From: Proteus terrae
Lineage (GTDB): Bacteria > Pseudomonadota > Gammaproteobacteria > Enterobacterales > Enterobacteriaceae
DNA: 64,000 bases
Assembly (NCBI RefSeq): GCF_003144325.1
Contig: NZ_PENS01000002.1
Location: forward strand, 186,001 to 250,000
Reading direction: 5' to 3'
Within the stretch, counting starts at the first letter, position 1; every line of letters starts with the position of its first letter. This document shows positions 8,064 through 17,403 of this stretch, one piece after another. The notes beneath the pieces are model-generated. The model had not been told where the DNA came from and searched no databases. It saw only the letters and a program-made list of their open reading frames with translations. The position numbers and the translations under genes are program-made.

Positions 8064-10736
8064 TTAGTTTGGCAACTCATCACTAAAACTCAATGTAATA
8101 CCTTCTTCTTCATTAAAACCTAAAATGACATATTGTGATTTTTCAGCATTGGCTTGGCGTAAAAGGAGTTGCTGGCTAAGAATAGGGAGAATTTGTTGAT
8201 TAAGCAGGCTATCGATATTTCGCGCACCTGTATCTGGTAATAAACAGGCATCTACAATGGTGTCGTAGAGGGCTTCTTCGACAATACCTGTTAATCGATA
8301 GTGAGTGTAAAGTCGCTTGATCACATTTTGTAATTTCATCTCAACAATAATGCGTAGTGCCGTTGCATCAAGGGGACGGTAAATTAATGTTTGGAAACGA
8401 GCCAGTAGTGCAGGTTGAAAATGATCACGTAAAATAGGGCGCAGTGTTTCTTGTAAATCGCTATCTGTACTTAATGGTGACTCTTCCAGTTGTTGCATTA
8501 AATAATCACTGCCTAAATTTGCGGTCATTAAAATAACGGTATTACGAAAATCAATTTCACGACCTTCACCATCACGCATAAAGCCTCTATCAAATACTTG
8601 ATAGAAAAGATTGAGAACATCGCGATGTGCTTTTTCAACTTCATCTAATAACACAATGCTATAAGGGCGTTTTCTTACTGCTTCGGTTAATACACCACCT
8701 TGACCGTATCCAACATAACCTGGAGGCGAGCCTTTTAATTGACTGACAGTATGTGCTTCTTGATATTCAGACATATTGATAGTGATTAGGGATTTTTGAC
8801 CACCAAACAGACATTCCGCCAGCGCAATGGCGGATTCTGTTTTACCTACACCACTTGGACCCACTAATAAAAATACGCCTTGAGGGCCGTTTTCAGATAC
8901 TAATCCTGTTCTAGATGCACGTAGACGTTGTGCTAACGCGAGTAAAGCACTGTCTTGTCCAACAACATATTTTGATAAGTTACTTTCTAGCTCTAATAGG
9001 CCGATTTGTTCATCTTTAAGAAGACTTGAAAGTGGAACACCTGTCCAATCGGCAATAACCGTTGCTACTGTGCGAACGTCTACATCAGGGTTTAAAAGTG
9101 GTGCTTCTTGTTGTAATTGTGAGAGTTGTTGCTGTAACTGTGCCGATGTTTCGGTATTTTCGGGATCTTGTCTGCTTTCAATTAGCTGATAGATAATCTC
9201 TTTTTCTTGCTCAAAACGCTGTTCTAAGGCTTCAAGTTGAAGTGCTAATTGGGCATCTTGAGAAGATAAATCAGATAACTTGGTTTGATTGGTTAAATTA
9301 CCAATAGTGATGTCATCAAGTATCGCTTTTTGTTCTAGTTCAAGCGCATAGCGCTTGGCTTTAATGCGAGTGAGTTCTTCAGGTAAGGTATCTAAACTCA
9401 TTCGAATACGCGCACTGGCAGTATCAAGTAAATCCACCGCTTTATCAGGAAGTTGGCGACCAGTTAAATAACGGCGAGATAAAGTGACTGCAGCTTTTAC
9501 TGCATCATCAGTAATGTGTACGCCATGATATTTGGCATAACGAGATTTTAATCCTCGTAACATTAAAAAGGCTTTTTCATCATCAGGCTCGTCAACTTTA
9601 ACGATTTGAAAACGACGTTCTAATGCAGCATCACGTTCAAAATATTGTTTGTATTCAGACCAAGTAGTTGCCGCGATAGTTCGTAATTCACCGCGAGCCA
9701 ATGCGGGTTTTAATAAGTTAGCTGCATCAGCACCACCGGCTTGATTACCGGCACCAATAATTGTATGCGCTTCATCGATAAAAAGTAGAATTGGTGTGGG
9801 TGATTGTTGAACGGCATCGATAACATTTTTTAAACGCTGTTCAAACTCACCTTTTACTCCCGCCCCCGCTTGTAATAGACCTAAATCTAGAGTGCGTAAT
9901 GAGGTGGTTTGTAAACTGATAGGAACATTTTTTTCTGCTATACGTAACGCTAATCCTTCAACAAGTGCGGTTTTACCTACACCGGGCTCTCCAACAAGAA
10001 TGGGGTTATTTTTACGACGGCGAGAGAGAATATCGACCATTTGACGAATTTCGTCATCTCGACCAAATACAGGATCAATTTCACCCAGTCGTGCTTTTTC
10101 TGTCACATCAAGAGTGAATTTATTTAATACTGCCTGTAATGCGTCACTAAGAGTGTGACCAATAATGGCGTTATCTGTTGTTGAAGATGGCGCATTGGTT
10201 TCATTATGTTGATTAAGAGGAGCTTCAGGTAAATGATTATGTGAAGCCAATTGTTGAACTTCTGGTCTTTCATCGGATTGGGCATCAAGTAGAGGTCTTA
10301 ATCGTTGTAGTTGTGTCTCACCTAATGTCATTAAAGGCCAAAGTGCGTCGAGTGGAACTAATGCAGGTTGTTTTGTCATTGTGTGTAATAAATGTACACT
10401 GCGAATTTGTTCGATATCTTCATCAAGAGAAGCAATGACCCATGCATTTTTAATTAATTCTAGTAAGGATTTGGATAATTGAGGTCGGCTACGTACAGAG
10501 CGGGGCAATTTATCAATCGCATCAAGTAAGCTTTGCCAAAGTGCAGATAAATCCCATTCGTAGCGACGTGCTAATACAGTGATATCACTTTCGCCAAGTT
10601 CTAGAATTTTTAATAGCCAGTGTTCAATAGTTACTTCTGCGTGGGCACGGGTTTGGCATAATGAGGCCGCCGCTTCTAGCGCTTTTGCACAATAAGGATT
10701 TAACCGACGCAATAGCATGACAGATTGATTTTCCAT
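8064..10736 (-). CDS. clpV: T6SS AAA+ sheath-disassembly ATPase ClpV/TssH
   Basis: An 890-residue Hsp100 ATPase that dismantles the contracted TssB-TssC sheath so it can be reused. N-terminal Clp-N domain (residues 1-160) with the T6SS-type start MENQSVMLLRRLNPYCAKALE. First AAA+ module has Walker A GEPGVGKT and Walker B LLFIDEAH. A coiled middle domain rich in Gln and Glu spans about residues 450-560. The second AAA+ module has GPSGVGKT and IVLLDEVEKAH. Length is usual for ClpV. It follows hcp after a 350-bp gap holding a hairpin terminator and a repeat element, so it may be expressed well below hcp. GGGAG lies five bases before the start. Confidence 0.95.
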   Translation of the reverse strand: MENQSVMLLRRLNPYCAKALEAAASLCQTRAHAEVTIEHWLLKILELGESDITVLARRYEWDLSALWQSLLDAIDKLPRSVRSRPQLSKSLLELIKNAWVIASLDEDIEQIRSVHLLHTMTKQPALVPLDALWPLMTLGETQLQRLRPLLDAQSDERPEVQQLASHNHLPEAPLNQHNETNAPSSTTDNAIIGHTLSDALQAVLNKFTLDVTEKARLGEIDPVFGRDDEIRQMVDILSRRRKNNPILVGEPGVGKTALVEGLALRIAEKNVPISLQTTSLRTLDLGLLQAGAGVKGEFEQRLKNVIDAVQQSPTPILLFIDEAHTIIGAGNQAGGADAANLLKPALARGELRTIAATTWSEYKQYFERDAALERRFQIVKVDEPDDEKAFLMLRGLKSRYAKYHGVHITDDAVKAAVTLSRRYLTGRQLPDKAVDLLDTASARIRMSLDTLPEELTRIKAKRYALELEQKAILDDITIGNLTNQTKLSDLSSQDAQLALQLEALEQRFEQEKEIIYQLIESRQDPENTETSAQLQQQLSQLQQEAPLLNPDVDVRTVATVIADWTGVPLSSLLKDEQIGLLELESNLSKYVVGQDSALLALAQRLRASRTGLVSENGPQGVFLLVGPSGVGKTESAIALAECLFGGQKSLITINMSEYQEAHTVSQLKGSPPGYVGYGQGGVLTEAVRKRPYSIVLLDEVEKAHRDVLNLFYQVFDRGFMRDGEGREIDFRNTVILMTANLGSDYLMQQLEESPLSTDSDLQETLRPILRDHFQPALLARFQTLIYRPLDATALRIIVEMKLQNVIKRLYTHYRLTGIVEEALYDTIVDACLLPDTGARNIDSLLNQQILPILSQQLLLRQANAEKSQYVILGFNEEEGITLSFSDELPN

Positions 10737-10816
10737 ATTTTCTCCCAGTAATGAAGTCCCTATTGAGGGAATTTAGGTACGCTACCGCCCTTAGCCGTAG
10801 ACCGAGGCTCATAAGG

Positions 10817-11008
10817 TATACTCGTCATATTTCAAGTTGTAGCGTTGTTGGCTATGCTCATTCGCACTAGCCACATACTCCAGCTCCTCGTCATATTTCA
10901 AGTTGTAACGTTGTTGACTATGCTCACTCGTACTAGCCACATACTTTTGTATGTTCCTAGAGACTCATTCCTTTGTCGCCTAGCTACACCTTGAACTATT
11001 TAGAGTAT
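10817..11008. repeat. Palindromic intergenic element with internal 66-bp tandem duplication
   Basis: The gap between hcp and clpV holds an element bounded by imperfect inverted ends: TATACTCGTCATATTTCAAG at 10817 and the complementary CTTGAACTATTTAGAGTAT ending near 11008. Inside, a 66-bp unit starting with CTCGTCATATTTCAAGTTGT is present twice (10821-10886 and 10887-10952) with few differences. Both copies carry TTGTTG.CTATGCTCA.TCG.ACTAGCCACATAC. It resembles the small non-coding palindromic repeats scattered between genes in Yersinia, Serratia, Photorhabdus and Proteus. No open reading frame. It could fold into a long stem in the T6SS transcript. I noticed no second copy in this window. 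Confidence 0.75.
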
Positions 11009-11054
11009 TTGCTCGTTGTGCTTCAAATAGTGTTATTACAATAATTTGCTGTTA

Positions 11055-11078
11055 AAACAGGCGGCTAACCGCCTGTTT
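11055..11078 (-). terminator. Hairpin terminator after T6SS hcp
   Basis: Perfect 10-bp stem (AAACAGGCGG and CCGCCTGTTT) with a 4-base loop, nine bases after the hcp stop codon. On the minus strand the stem runs into TTTTAACAG, a short U-tract, so it probably terminates part of the transcripts. That would give the excess of hcp over clpV expected for a tube protein. Confidence 0.7.
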
Positions 11079-11087
11079 ATTTTGGTT

Positions 11088-11579
11088 TTACGCAGTAGCG
11101 CGTTCATTCCATGAATCTGAATGAATGATATTTCCGTCTTTGTAAGTCCAAGTGATTTTTTCGTAACGCAATTCAACTTCTTCAAGGTGATTGTGTTTTT
11201 CTTTAGTCGGATCTTTGATGTTGTGCATCTTAGGAGCCACTTTGACTACCTTGACGTTTTCAAGCGTAGTGTTGAAATATTCAACTTCTTGGCCTGCATC
11301 ATCGATGCGATACCATTTAAACTCTGCTTTTTTCAAGGTTTGCCCAGTTGTAACTGCCTTGTATAAATACGGGCTGGAAGCATCAATTTCTTTTACGAAA
11401 ATAAATGGAGTATGGATACGTGTACCGGTTAATTTGCCGGTATTGTTATCTGTTGGAATGTACAAGTTGTGATCTTGAGCGACGACTTCGATACTACCTT
11501 CACGATCTTGAACATTAACAGAGCCTTTGATATCCGCATTACCGTCATCTTTTAACCAGAGGTATACAGGAATAGCCAT
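11088..11579 (-). CDS. hcp: T6SS tube protein Hcp
   Basis: A 163-residue haemolysin-coregulated protein forming the hexameric rings of the expelled tube. Family hallmarks: start AIPVYLWLKDDGNADIKGS, followed by REGSIEVVAQDHNLYIPTD and the C-terminal LRYEKITWTYKDGNIIHSDSW. No signal peptide, as expected. A very strong ribosome binding site (AAAGGAG, eight bases before the ATG) and a terminator directly downstream fit high expression. No C-terminal effector extension. This gene must not be confused with the hybrid cluster protein gene of the same symbol at 61800. Confidence 0.97.
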   Translation of the reverse strand: MAIPVYLWLKDDGNADIKGSVNVQDREGSIEVVAQDHNLYIPTDNNTGKLTGTRIHTPFIFVKEIDASSPYLYKAVTTGQTLKKAEFKWYRIDDAGQEVEYFNTTLENVKVVKVAPKMHNIKDPTKEKHNHLEEVELRYEKITWTYKDGNIIHSDSWNERATA

Positions 11580-11601
11580 AATTACATCTCCTTTCTAGGG
11601 T

Positions 11602-13320
11602 TTAGTTGCCACCATCCTTCAGTGGCGTAAGGTCATCAGCTAATACCTGACAAGCATCGGCTTGAGGTATCAGGCGAATTTCAACTCGACGATTACGAGC
11701 CCGACCATCGAGTGTTGAATTGTCTGCAACAGGCTGATGCTGACCATATCCTTGCACTGCAAAGCAAGATGGTGCGATATCACTGGTTTTGATCATCCAA
11801 TCACGCACGGCTTCAGCTCGTTTAAGAGAAAGTTTTTGGTTTAAATCAGGATTACCGGTGTTGTCGGTGTAGCCTGAAATGACAATTAACCAACCCGGTT
11901 TGGCTTTTATATTGATAAGCGCATCAACAAGTACTTTGGTGGCCTCATTTTTTAATTCGTATTGACCAGATGCGAAGAGGGCAAGGCTATCTAACGTCAC
12001 CATTTCAGGAACTTCTTGCACGATGATAGGAGCTGGTGGCAGTGGTGGAGCCCATGAACTAAGCAAGGCGTGCAAGTAAGGTAAGATGTTATTGCCTTGA
12101 TATAACGCTAAAGAGTAGCGAGCAGGAATACCTTCTCTTTGCCAATGAGAGAGAAACGTTGCATCTGAAAGTAACTGTTGATAAGCCACTTTTTTAGGTT
12201 CTAAATTCTCATCAGTAATACTTTTAAAGTGGTTGATATCATGACTGTTATCGTAAATTAATTGCTTGTTGTGATGGTAGCTACCTGAGAGAGCACCAAT
12301 AAGAAATAACCCACAAATTACGCCAACAACACCAAAGGTAGTTTCTATTTTTAGTAAATTGACATCGTGAGAGAGTTTATTAATCACAATGTCCGGTAGC
12401 GGTAATTCGTCGCTGTTATTTGATGCATTGGTAATAGTCGGAGATAACGTAGTTTTGTGGTGAATAAATTGAGCCCAGCTGTTATCTGAAATGTTAGGTA
12501 CGGTCGTAAATTGCATCGCCCAAGCAACAGGAATAAGGCTTGGAGCACCAGATTGAGCAACAGTGAGCAAAGGAATAAATTCACTTTTTAACCAAGCAAG
12601 TAATTGATCAAGCCAAAGTGCCATAGTGAGCTGGTTTTCGGTTTGTTCAGTATTTTGTGACAACCATGTTGAAACAGGTTGTGTCGCTAAATTATCAGAG
12701 ATAACCAGTAATTCTGGTTGTTCACTTAAATAGGTTATCCATGGTGTAGTGTCATCAAAATGTGAATTGAGGTAATTAACTGGGGAGTTAAGATAAAGCG
12801 TCACCCAAAAAGGTAATGTTTTACCTACTTTTTTATTGCTTTCATGAATAGCGCGACGCCAATTAAGTATTTCTTGAGTCACTTCTTCTTGTTGTAATAG
12901 TTGTTCAGGTAATAAAGCGTATAACAGTGACAATCGGCGTAATTGTAAGGGAGCAATATCAACAATATGTTGAGTGATGTTGATCAAATCGATAGGAGAA
13001 GAGGCACAAATATACCAACCTTTAGCTGTCTCTCGATAGATTTGATTTTCATGAAAAAGAGCTTGTGATTGACCACAAACAATAATAACTGCACCTTGAT
13101 AATTATCAGGAGGGAGCTGGTTTGTAAGTGCATCTTTAAGGTAAGGAGTACTTTTTTGTTGGCGGAAAAACCAAACACACAAAGTCAGTGTGACGATACA
13201 AATAAATGCCGTCAGAAAAAAGGAGATCTCTTTACCAAAAGACCAAAATCCCCAAAGCAACCACAATAATAAGCTTGCTGAAAACAATGTAATACACTGT
13301 TTTATCCTGTTTTTTTGCAT
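11602..13320 (-). CDS. T6SS OmpA-domain inner-membrane protein (TagL-like)
   Basis: About 572 residues. Two close N-terminal membrane segments (about residues 5-45), a cytoplasmic or periplasmic middle part, a further hydrophobic segment (VVGVICGLFLIGALSG) and a C-terminal OmpA/MotB peptidoglycan-binding domain with ISGYTDNTGNPDLNQKLSLKRAEAVRDWM in short matching pieces and GYGQHQPVADN near the end. Such proteins anchor the TssL-TssM membrane complex to the cell wall. The frame is open further upstream, but the start at 13320 (MQKNRIKQ) overlaps the tssL stop as TGATG and has AAGGAAAG in front, so I prefer it. Same position as in other enteric T6SS loci, between tssL and hcp. Confidence 0.88.
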   Translation of the reverse strand: MQKNRIKQCITLFSASLLLWLLWGFWSFGKEISFFLTAFICIVTLTLCVWFFRQQKSTPYLKDALTNQLPPDNYQGAVIIVCGQSQALFHENQIYRETAKGWYICASSPIDLINITQHIVDIAPLQLRRLSLLYALLPEQLLQQEEVTQEILNWRRAIHESNKKVGKTLPFWVTLYLNSPVNYLNSHFDDTTPWITYLSEQPELLVISDNLATQPVSTWLSQNTEQTENQLTMALWLDQLLAWLKSEFIPLLTVAQSGAPSLIPVAWAMQFTTVPNISDNSWAQFIHHKTTLSPTITNASNNSDELPLPDIVINKLSHDVNLLKIETTFGVVGVICGLFLIGALSGSYHHNKQLIYDNSHDINHFKSITDENLEPKKVAYQQLLSDATFLSHWQREGIPARYSLALYQGNNILPYLHALLSSWAPPLPPAPIIVQEVPEMVTLDSLALFASGQYELKNEATKVLVDALINIKAKPGWLIVISGYTDNTGNPDLNQKLSLKRAEAVRDWMIKTSDIAPSCFAVQGYGQHQPVADNSTLDGRARNRRVEIRLIPQADACQVLADDLTPLKDGGN

Positions 13321-13988
13321 CACTTTCCTTGAATTACCCATTGTTGAAGTAAATTTTCTAATGACACAGAAAAGCCCCACCAGAGCATTGCAATCACCAC
13401 AATTCCCCCAAACCAACCTAGCCAATAAATATGGCGGCGATTCATTCGATGCTTGGGTTTCATCACTAAAGGTAAATCACTTGATAGTGCATAGGCGGGA
13501 AGTTGGGTGTTAAGTAACTCAATTATTTGCTCTCGCTCTGGAGCATCGGTTTGGCGATATTTGCCGACAAAACCAAGCGTAATAACACGATGAAAACAGA
13601 TAAGCACATCATGGTTTGGTGCGGGTTCATTTAATAGATCACGTAACCTATCCCATAGTTTGTCACCAGCTTCTAACGTATTGAAATACTTGGCTTGTAA
13701 TGGGGATTGTATCCACTGTAAATAGCCATCATCACGCTCAGTTCGGTTCATCACACTTTCATCAATTAAGGCACACTGTGCATAAAGCATGTTTTCAATG
13801 GCGGATTGGGAATAGCCTTTTTCTACGAGCTGTTGGCGTGTTTTATCAATATGTTCACAGACGCGCCGATAGAAAGCTTTACCATCAGTAATTTCGGCAC
13901 CTTGACGCAGCTGGCATACCATTAACCAAGTATCAGCAAAAAGCATATCAACCATGTTATTTTTAGCTGTTCTTGTATTCGTTATCAT
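13320..13988 (-). CDS. tssL: T6SS membrane-complex protein TssL (DotU/IcmH family)
   Basis: A 222-residue C-tail-anchored inner-membrane protein of the T6SS trans-envelope complex. The cytoplasmic DotU fold shows YAQCALIDESVMN near residue 69, FFNTLEAGDKLWDRL-like segment (YFNTLEAGDKLWDRL) near 100, and LGFVGKYR near 138. A single membrane helix (IYWLGWFGGIVVIAMLWWGF) sits just before the C-terminus. It lacks the peptidoglycan-binding domain that some TssL proteins carry, which is supplied by the next gene. The start overlaps the tssK stop by four bases and its stop overlaps the next start, so the three are translationally coupled. Confidence 0.94.
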   Translation of the reverse strand: MITNTRTAKNNMVDMLFADTWLMVCQLRQGAEITDGKAFYRRVCEHIDKTRQQLVEKGYSQSAIENMLYAQCALIDESVMNRTERDDGYLQWIQSPLQAKYFNTLEAGDKLWDRLRDLLNEPAPNHDVLICFHRVITLGFVGKYRQTDAPEREQIIELLNTQLPAYALSSDLPLVMKPKHRMNRRHIYWLGWFGGIVVIAMLWWGFSVSLENLLQQWVIQGK

Positions 13989-15322
13989 GAGCGAAGCACC
14001 GCAAAAAGTTCGAGTTGAATTTCACCTAATGTTCCCGGTACATAAAAGGCACAATGACCTGAAGACAACATGGCTTGACCTGCAGGATTATTAAGTTCAA
14101 GCGCAAAATAGTGATTTTCTAAACGCAGTGGGATAGCAGCAGGAACATGTGTTAACGGTTGTAGTGGAATACCGTTAAGTGCAACGTTAACCACACTAGC
14201 AACATCGTCATTACTGCCTGCTTTACAAAGCAATGGAAATTGCGTGATCAATAAATGAGCTGGTAATGCAGAACGTACGGAAAGATAGAAATCAGCGTCT
14301 TCGCGTAAGCGAGGATCATGCAATTCACCACGCCAGAAAGGTCCTTCTTTATCAAGGGCAATACTAATCACACGTGAAGGTAAACTCGCTTCTAATAGGG
14401 TATTAAGTAAGCTAAATAAAGGTGGAAAAACTTGTTCAGGGAATGAGTGTTGATAAAGAGGGATATCACCATTTTCATGATCGAGTGAAAATGTCAGTAG
14501 TGCACCCGCTAAACGTACTAATTCACGATAAAGAAGTTCAGGGTGGCGACCCATTGATGAGAGTAATTCGCTTAATACTGGTTCAGCGCTATTAATCGCA
14601 TTGAGTAGCCAAAAAAGCGAGACATCAGCAACCGCAAAATCTGCCATTTGCTCATTATTTTCTCGACGCATAGTCATTAGGCGACGGCGCTTTGCGACTA
14701 AGCGATGCATGAATTCTGAAAACAATATGGTTAATTCATGGCTCGCACTACAACTTAATAATGGTGGAATAAAATGCTTATCTATTTCCCATGCACCTTG
14801 TGCATTGCGAATTAATCGAGACACCGGACAAGTCATATATGCGCTATTTTCTTCATGGGCATAACGCAAAGTAATACTGTGGCGTAATACAGCGATGTCC
14901 GTTTGTTCTTGCCCAATCAAATCTTGTACTTTCATCCACTCTTGATAGAACTGTTGTGGTCTATCAGAGCGGCCTTCTTGCATAAGATTGCCACCATTGG
15001 CTTGCAATAAAGGTAATGCAAGAACGATATCAAGTGCTTGATGTTGAGAGTAATGGCTGAGTTCATTGACTGGCGGTAAATTGTCAGCCAGTGTCGTATC
15101 GATTAGTGTTCCATCAGGAAAACGCACAATTAATTTTTGTGCGCTAAGGCGTGAAATAGTTAAAGCACTTTCATCAAATTCAGCACAAATCACGCCCCAT
15201 GTTGATGCAATCGTCATATTGGCGATAGTGCTAATGAGATAGCTATCCCATCTTGCTTGTTGTTGAAATTGCTGAGGAGCCAAAAAGGCCCCATCACTCC
15301 AGAGGGGGCGGTATATTTTCAT
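13985..15322 (-). CDS. tssK: T6SS baseplate protein TssK
   Basis: A 445-residue baseplate subunit that links the TssFGE wedge to the membrane complex. Typical N-terminus MKIYRPLWSDGAFLAPQQFQQQARWD in pieces, the middle LLSSMGRHPELLYRELVRLAGAL segment and the C-terminal receptor-binding-like domain with ITQFPLLCKAGS. Lies 12 bp after tssC and overlaps tssL by four bases. Length is usual for the family. Confidence 0.95.
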   Translation of the reverse strand: MKIYRPLWSDGAFLAPQQFQQQARWDSYLISTIANMTIASTWGVICAEFDESALTISRLSAQKLIVRFPDGTLIDTTLADNLPPVNELSHYSQHQALDIVLALPLLQANGGNLMQEGRSDRPQQFYQEWMKVQDLIGQEQTDIAVLRHSITLRYAHEENSAYMTCPVSRLIRNAQGAWEIDKHFIPPLLSCSASHELTILFSEFMHRLVAKRRRLMTMRRENNEQMADFAVADVSLFWLLNAINSAEPVLSELLSSMGRHPELLYRELVRLAGALLTFSLDHENGDIPLYQHSFPEQVFPPLFSLLNTLLEASLPSRVISIALDKEGPFWRGELHDPRLREDADFYLSVRSALPAHLLITQFPLLCKAGSNDDVASVVNVALNGIPLQPLTHVPAAIPLRLENHYFALELNNPAGQAMLSSGHCAFYVPGTLGEIQLELFAVLRS

Positions 15323-15334
15323 CCGTGCTTCACC

Positions 15335-16876
15335 TTATGCTTTCGCTTTTGGCATTTGAGATACTAACGAGAGATCAACATCCATTCCTTCCACTTGGAA
15401 GTGAGGAACGGCATACAGTTTCACTCTGAAAAACCCTGGATTATCTTCAATATCTTCTACAACCACTTTGGCATCGCGAAGTGGGTGAGAAGCTTGTAAA
15501 TCATCACTTGGATCAGTCATTTCAGTAACTAAACTACGAACCCAATTGTTTAATTCGAGCTCTAATAAGCGACGATCTTTTGTGGTACCGATGTTTTCAC
15601 GCTGAATTAATTTCAGATAATGAGCAATTCGTGAAAGGAGGAAGATATAAGGTAAACGAGCATTGATACGGCTATTTGCAGTTGCATCAGCGGTATCATA
15701 AATAGCGGGTTTCTGCGCAGAGTTTGCTGAGAAGAAACAAGAGTAATCACGGTTTTTGTAGTAGGACAAAGGAATAAAACCGAGATTAGCAAATTCAAAT
15801 TCTCGAGTTTCAGGGATCATGACTTCAGATGGAATTTTGACCTGACTTCCTGTTCCTAAATCATAAAGATGAATAGGTAAATCTTTTACAGCGCCGCCAG
15901 CCTGAGGACCACGAATTTGTACGCACCAACCATTATTAATAAAGCTTTTAACCATATTGGCAGCAAAAGCAAAGGTTGCATTTGTCCACAAATATTTCTC
16001 ATGATCTGGGCCTTTTACTTCTTCAATATAGTTAAAACTGCGTACAGGAACGGTTTCTGGGCCATAAGGTAGGCGACCTAAAACGCGGGGCATTGTTAAG
16101 CCAATATAGCGGGCATCGTCAGAGTCGCGGAAAGATTTCCATTTGATATATTCAGCACGGTCAAAGTAGTTGCTGATGTCTTTAATGGCAGCGACTTCTT
16201 CCATAGAGTCTTTACCAAAAAATGCAGAGCCAACAGAGCCAACAAATGGCATGTGAGCAGATGCTGATATTTTTGCAATATTGCGTAATAGTGCAATATC
16301 TTGTGGACTACGATCAAACTCATAATTAGAGATAATCGCGGCAATAGGTTCACCACCAGGGGTGTCATATTCTTCGATATATGTATGGTGATAAAGGCCA
16401 CTTTGAATAGTTTCAGGGCAATCTTCAAAATCTTGGCGTAAATCGTCTTTGGCGACATCAAGTAATTCGATTTTTACATTTTGGCGAAAATCAGTGCGAT
16501 CCACTAAGAATTTTAGTCCACGCCATGCTGATTCTATTTTTTGGAAATCGGCATGATGCATGACTTCATCAAGTTGCTCACTAATTTGTCTATCTAAATC
16601 TGCAATATGGTGATCAAGTAGATTTCTATCTAAACGTTCAATTCTTTGACCCGAAGATTTCAATCGGTCGAGAAAAACTTGAACAGCGACAGTAACGCGC
16701 TCATTTGCTGTTGTATCTGCCAGAGCACTATTGTCTTGGAAGATATTAATATCACTCACCTGAGAAACGGGTGTGAGGTTGATTTTCTCAAAGAGTGAGG
16801 CGTAAACACCGCTATTGGCGGGCTCATCAAGTACAGTTGTTGTACTTTTCGAAATACTTTCGCTATTAACTGACAT
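15335..16876 (-). CDS. tssC: T6SS sheath large subunit TssC
   Basis: About 513 residues. Forms the contractile sheath with TssB. Recognisable by DFQKIESAWRGLKFLVDRTDF around residues 100-120, GEPIAAIISNYEFDRSPQDI, and the C-terminal RVKLYAVPHFQVEGMDVDLSLVS. Two in-frame ATGs lie six bases apart; AGGA is eight bases before the second one (16876), so I choose that. The gap to tssB is 29 bp. Complete, with no odd residues seen. Confidence 0.96.
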   Translation of the reverse strand: MSVNSESISKSTTTVLDEPANSGVYASLFEKINLTPVSQVSDINIFQDNSALADTTANERVTVAVQVFLDRLKSSGQRIERLDRNLLDHHIADLDRQISEQLDEVMHHADFQKIESAWRGLKFLVDRTDFRQNVKIELLDVAKDDLRQDFEDCPETIQSGLYHHTYIEEYDTPGGEPIAAIISNYEFDRSPQDIALLRNIAKISASAHMPFVGSVGSAFFGKDSMEEVAAIKDISNYFDRAEYIKWKSFRDSDDARYIGLTMPRVLGRLPYGPETVPVRSFNYIEEVKGPDHEKYLWTNATFAFAANMVKSFINNGWCVQIRGPQAGGAVKDLPIHLYDLGTGSQVKIPSEVMIPETREFEFANLGFIPLSYYKNRDYSCFFSANSAQKPAIYDTADATANSRINARLPYIFLLSRIAHYLKLIQRENIGTTKDRRLLELELNNWVRSLVTEMTDPSDDLQASHPLRDAKVVVEDIEDNPGFFRVKLYAVPHFQVEGMDVDLSLVSQMPKAKA

Positions 16877-16905
16877 AAGCATAATCCTGTAATGATAAAA
16901 CCCAA

Positions 16906-17403
16906 TTAGTCTTTTTTCGGTGCGAGTTGAGATAACTCTTCGCGTAATTCATCACTTAATGCAGGATCTTTAAGGATATTTTCGAGTTCACGGCGAAAAG
17001 TGATGTTATCAAGGAGGTTAGATTTCAAATCACGTAAGAGATTACGCATTGCTAACATGGCGCGAAGTTGCGGTATTTGGCGAGCAACTTGTTCTGGTTC
17101 AAAGTCTGTCATCTCTTTAAATGACAGATTGATACTTTCCTCACTACCATCATTAGCTAATGTGTTTTTTACAGTAAGGTTGACGGAAGGGGAAAATTCA
17201 GTAAGAACGCTGTTGAAGTTATTTTTATTAATGTTGACCTTTTCCCTTTCTGAAAGAACGCGTTTATCCTTTCCGTTGCTGTAATCACCAATGGCCAATA
17301 GTTTTAAAGGCAGCTCAACTTTTTTCTGTGCACCACCTGTATGTAAGTCGAGTTTTATATTTACCCGCGCTTTAGGAACTTCATTTTGAAAACTATCTGA
17401 CAT
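16906..17403 (-). CDS. tssB: T6SS sheath small subunit TssB
   Basis: A 165-residue sheath protein that pairs with TssC. Family features: RVNIKLDLHTGGAQKKVELPLKLL at the N-terminus, FDPEQV-type motif (FEPEQVARQIPQL) near residue 112, and a helical C-terminus. First gene of the minus-strand T6SS operon. AAGGA sits eight bases before the start, and a long AT-rich upstream region should carry the operon promoter. Confidence 0.96.
   Translation of the reverse strand: MSDSFQNEVPKARVNIKLDLHTGGAQKKVELPLKLLAIGDYSNGKDKRVLSEREKVNINKNNFNSVLTEFSPSVNLTVKNTLANDGSEESINLSFKEMTDFEPEQVARQIPQLRAMLAMRNLLRDLKSNLLDNITFRRELENILKDPALSDELREELSQLAPKKD

Noticed and set aside
10821-10952. The two 66-bp direct repeats as a possible CRISPR array
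   Set aside because: Only two units, directly adjacent with no spacers, inside an element with inverted ends; no cas genes nearby.
11191-11472. Plus-strand open frame opposite T6SS hcp
   Set aside because: Shadow of a strongly conserved gene with an excellent start signal on the minus strand.
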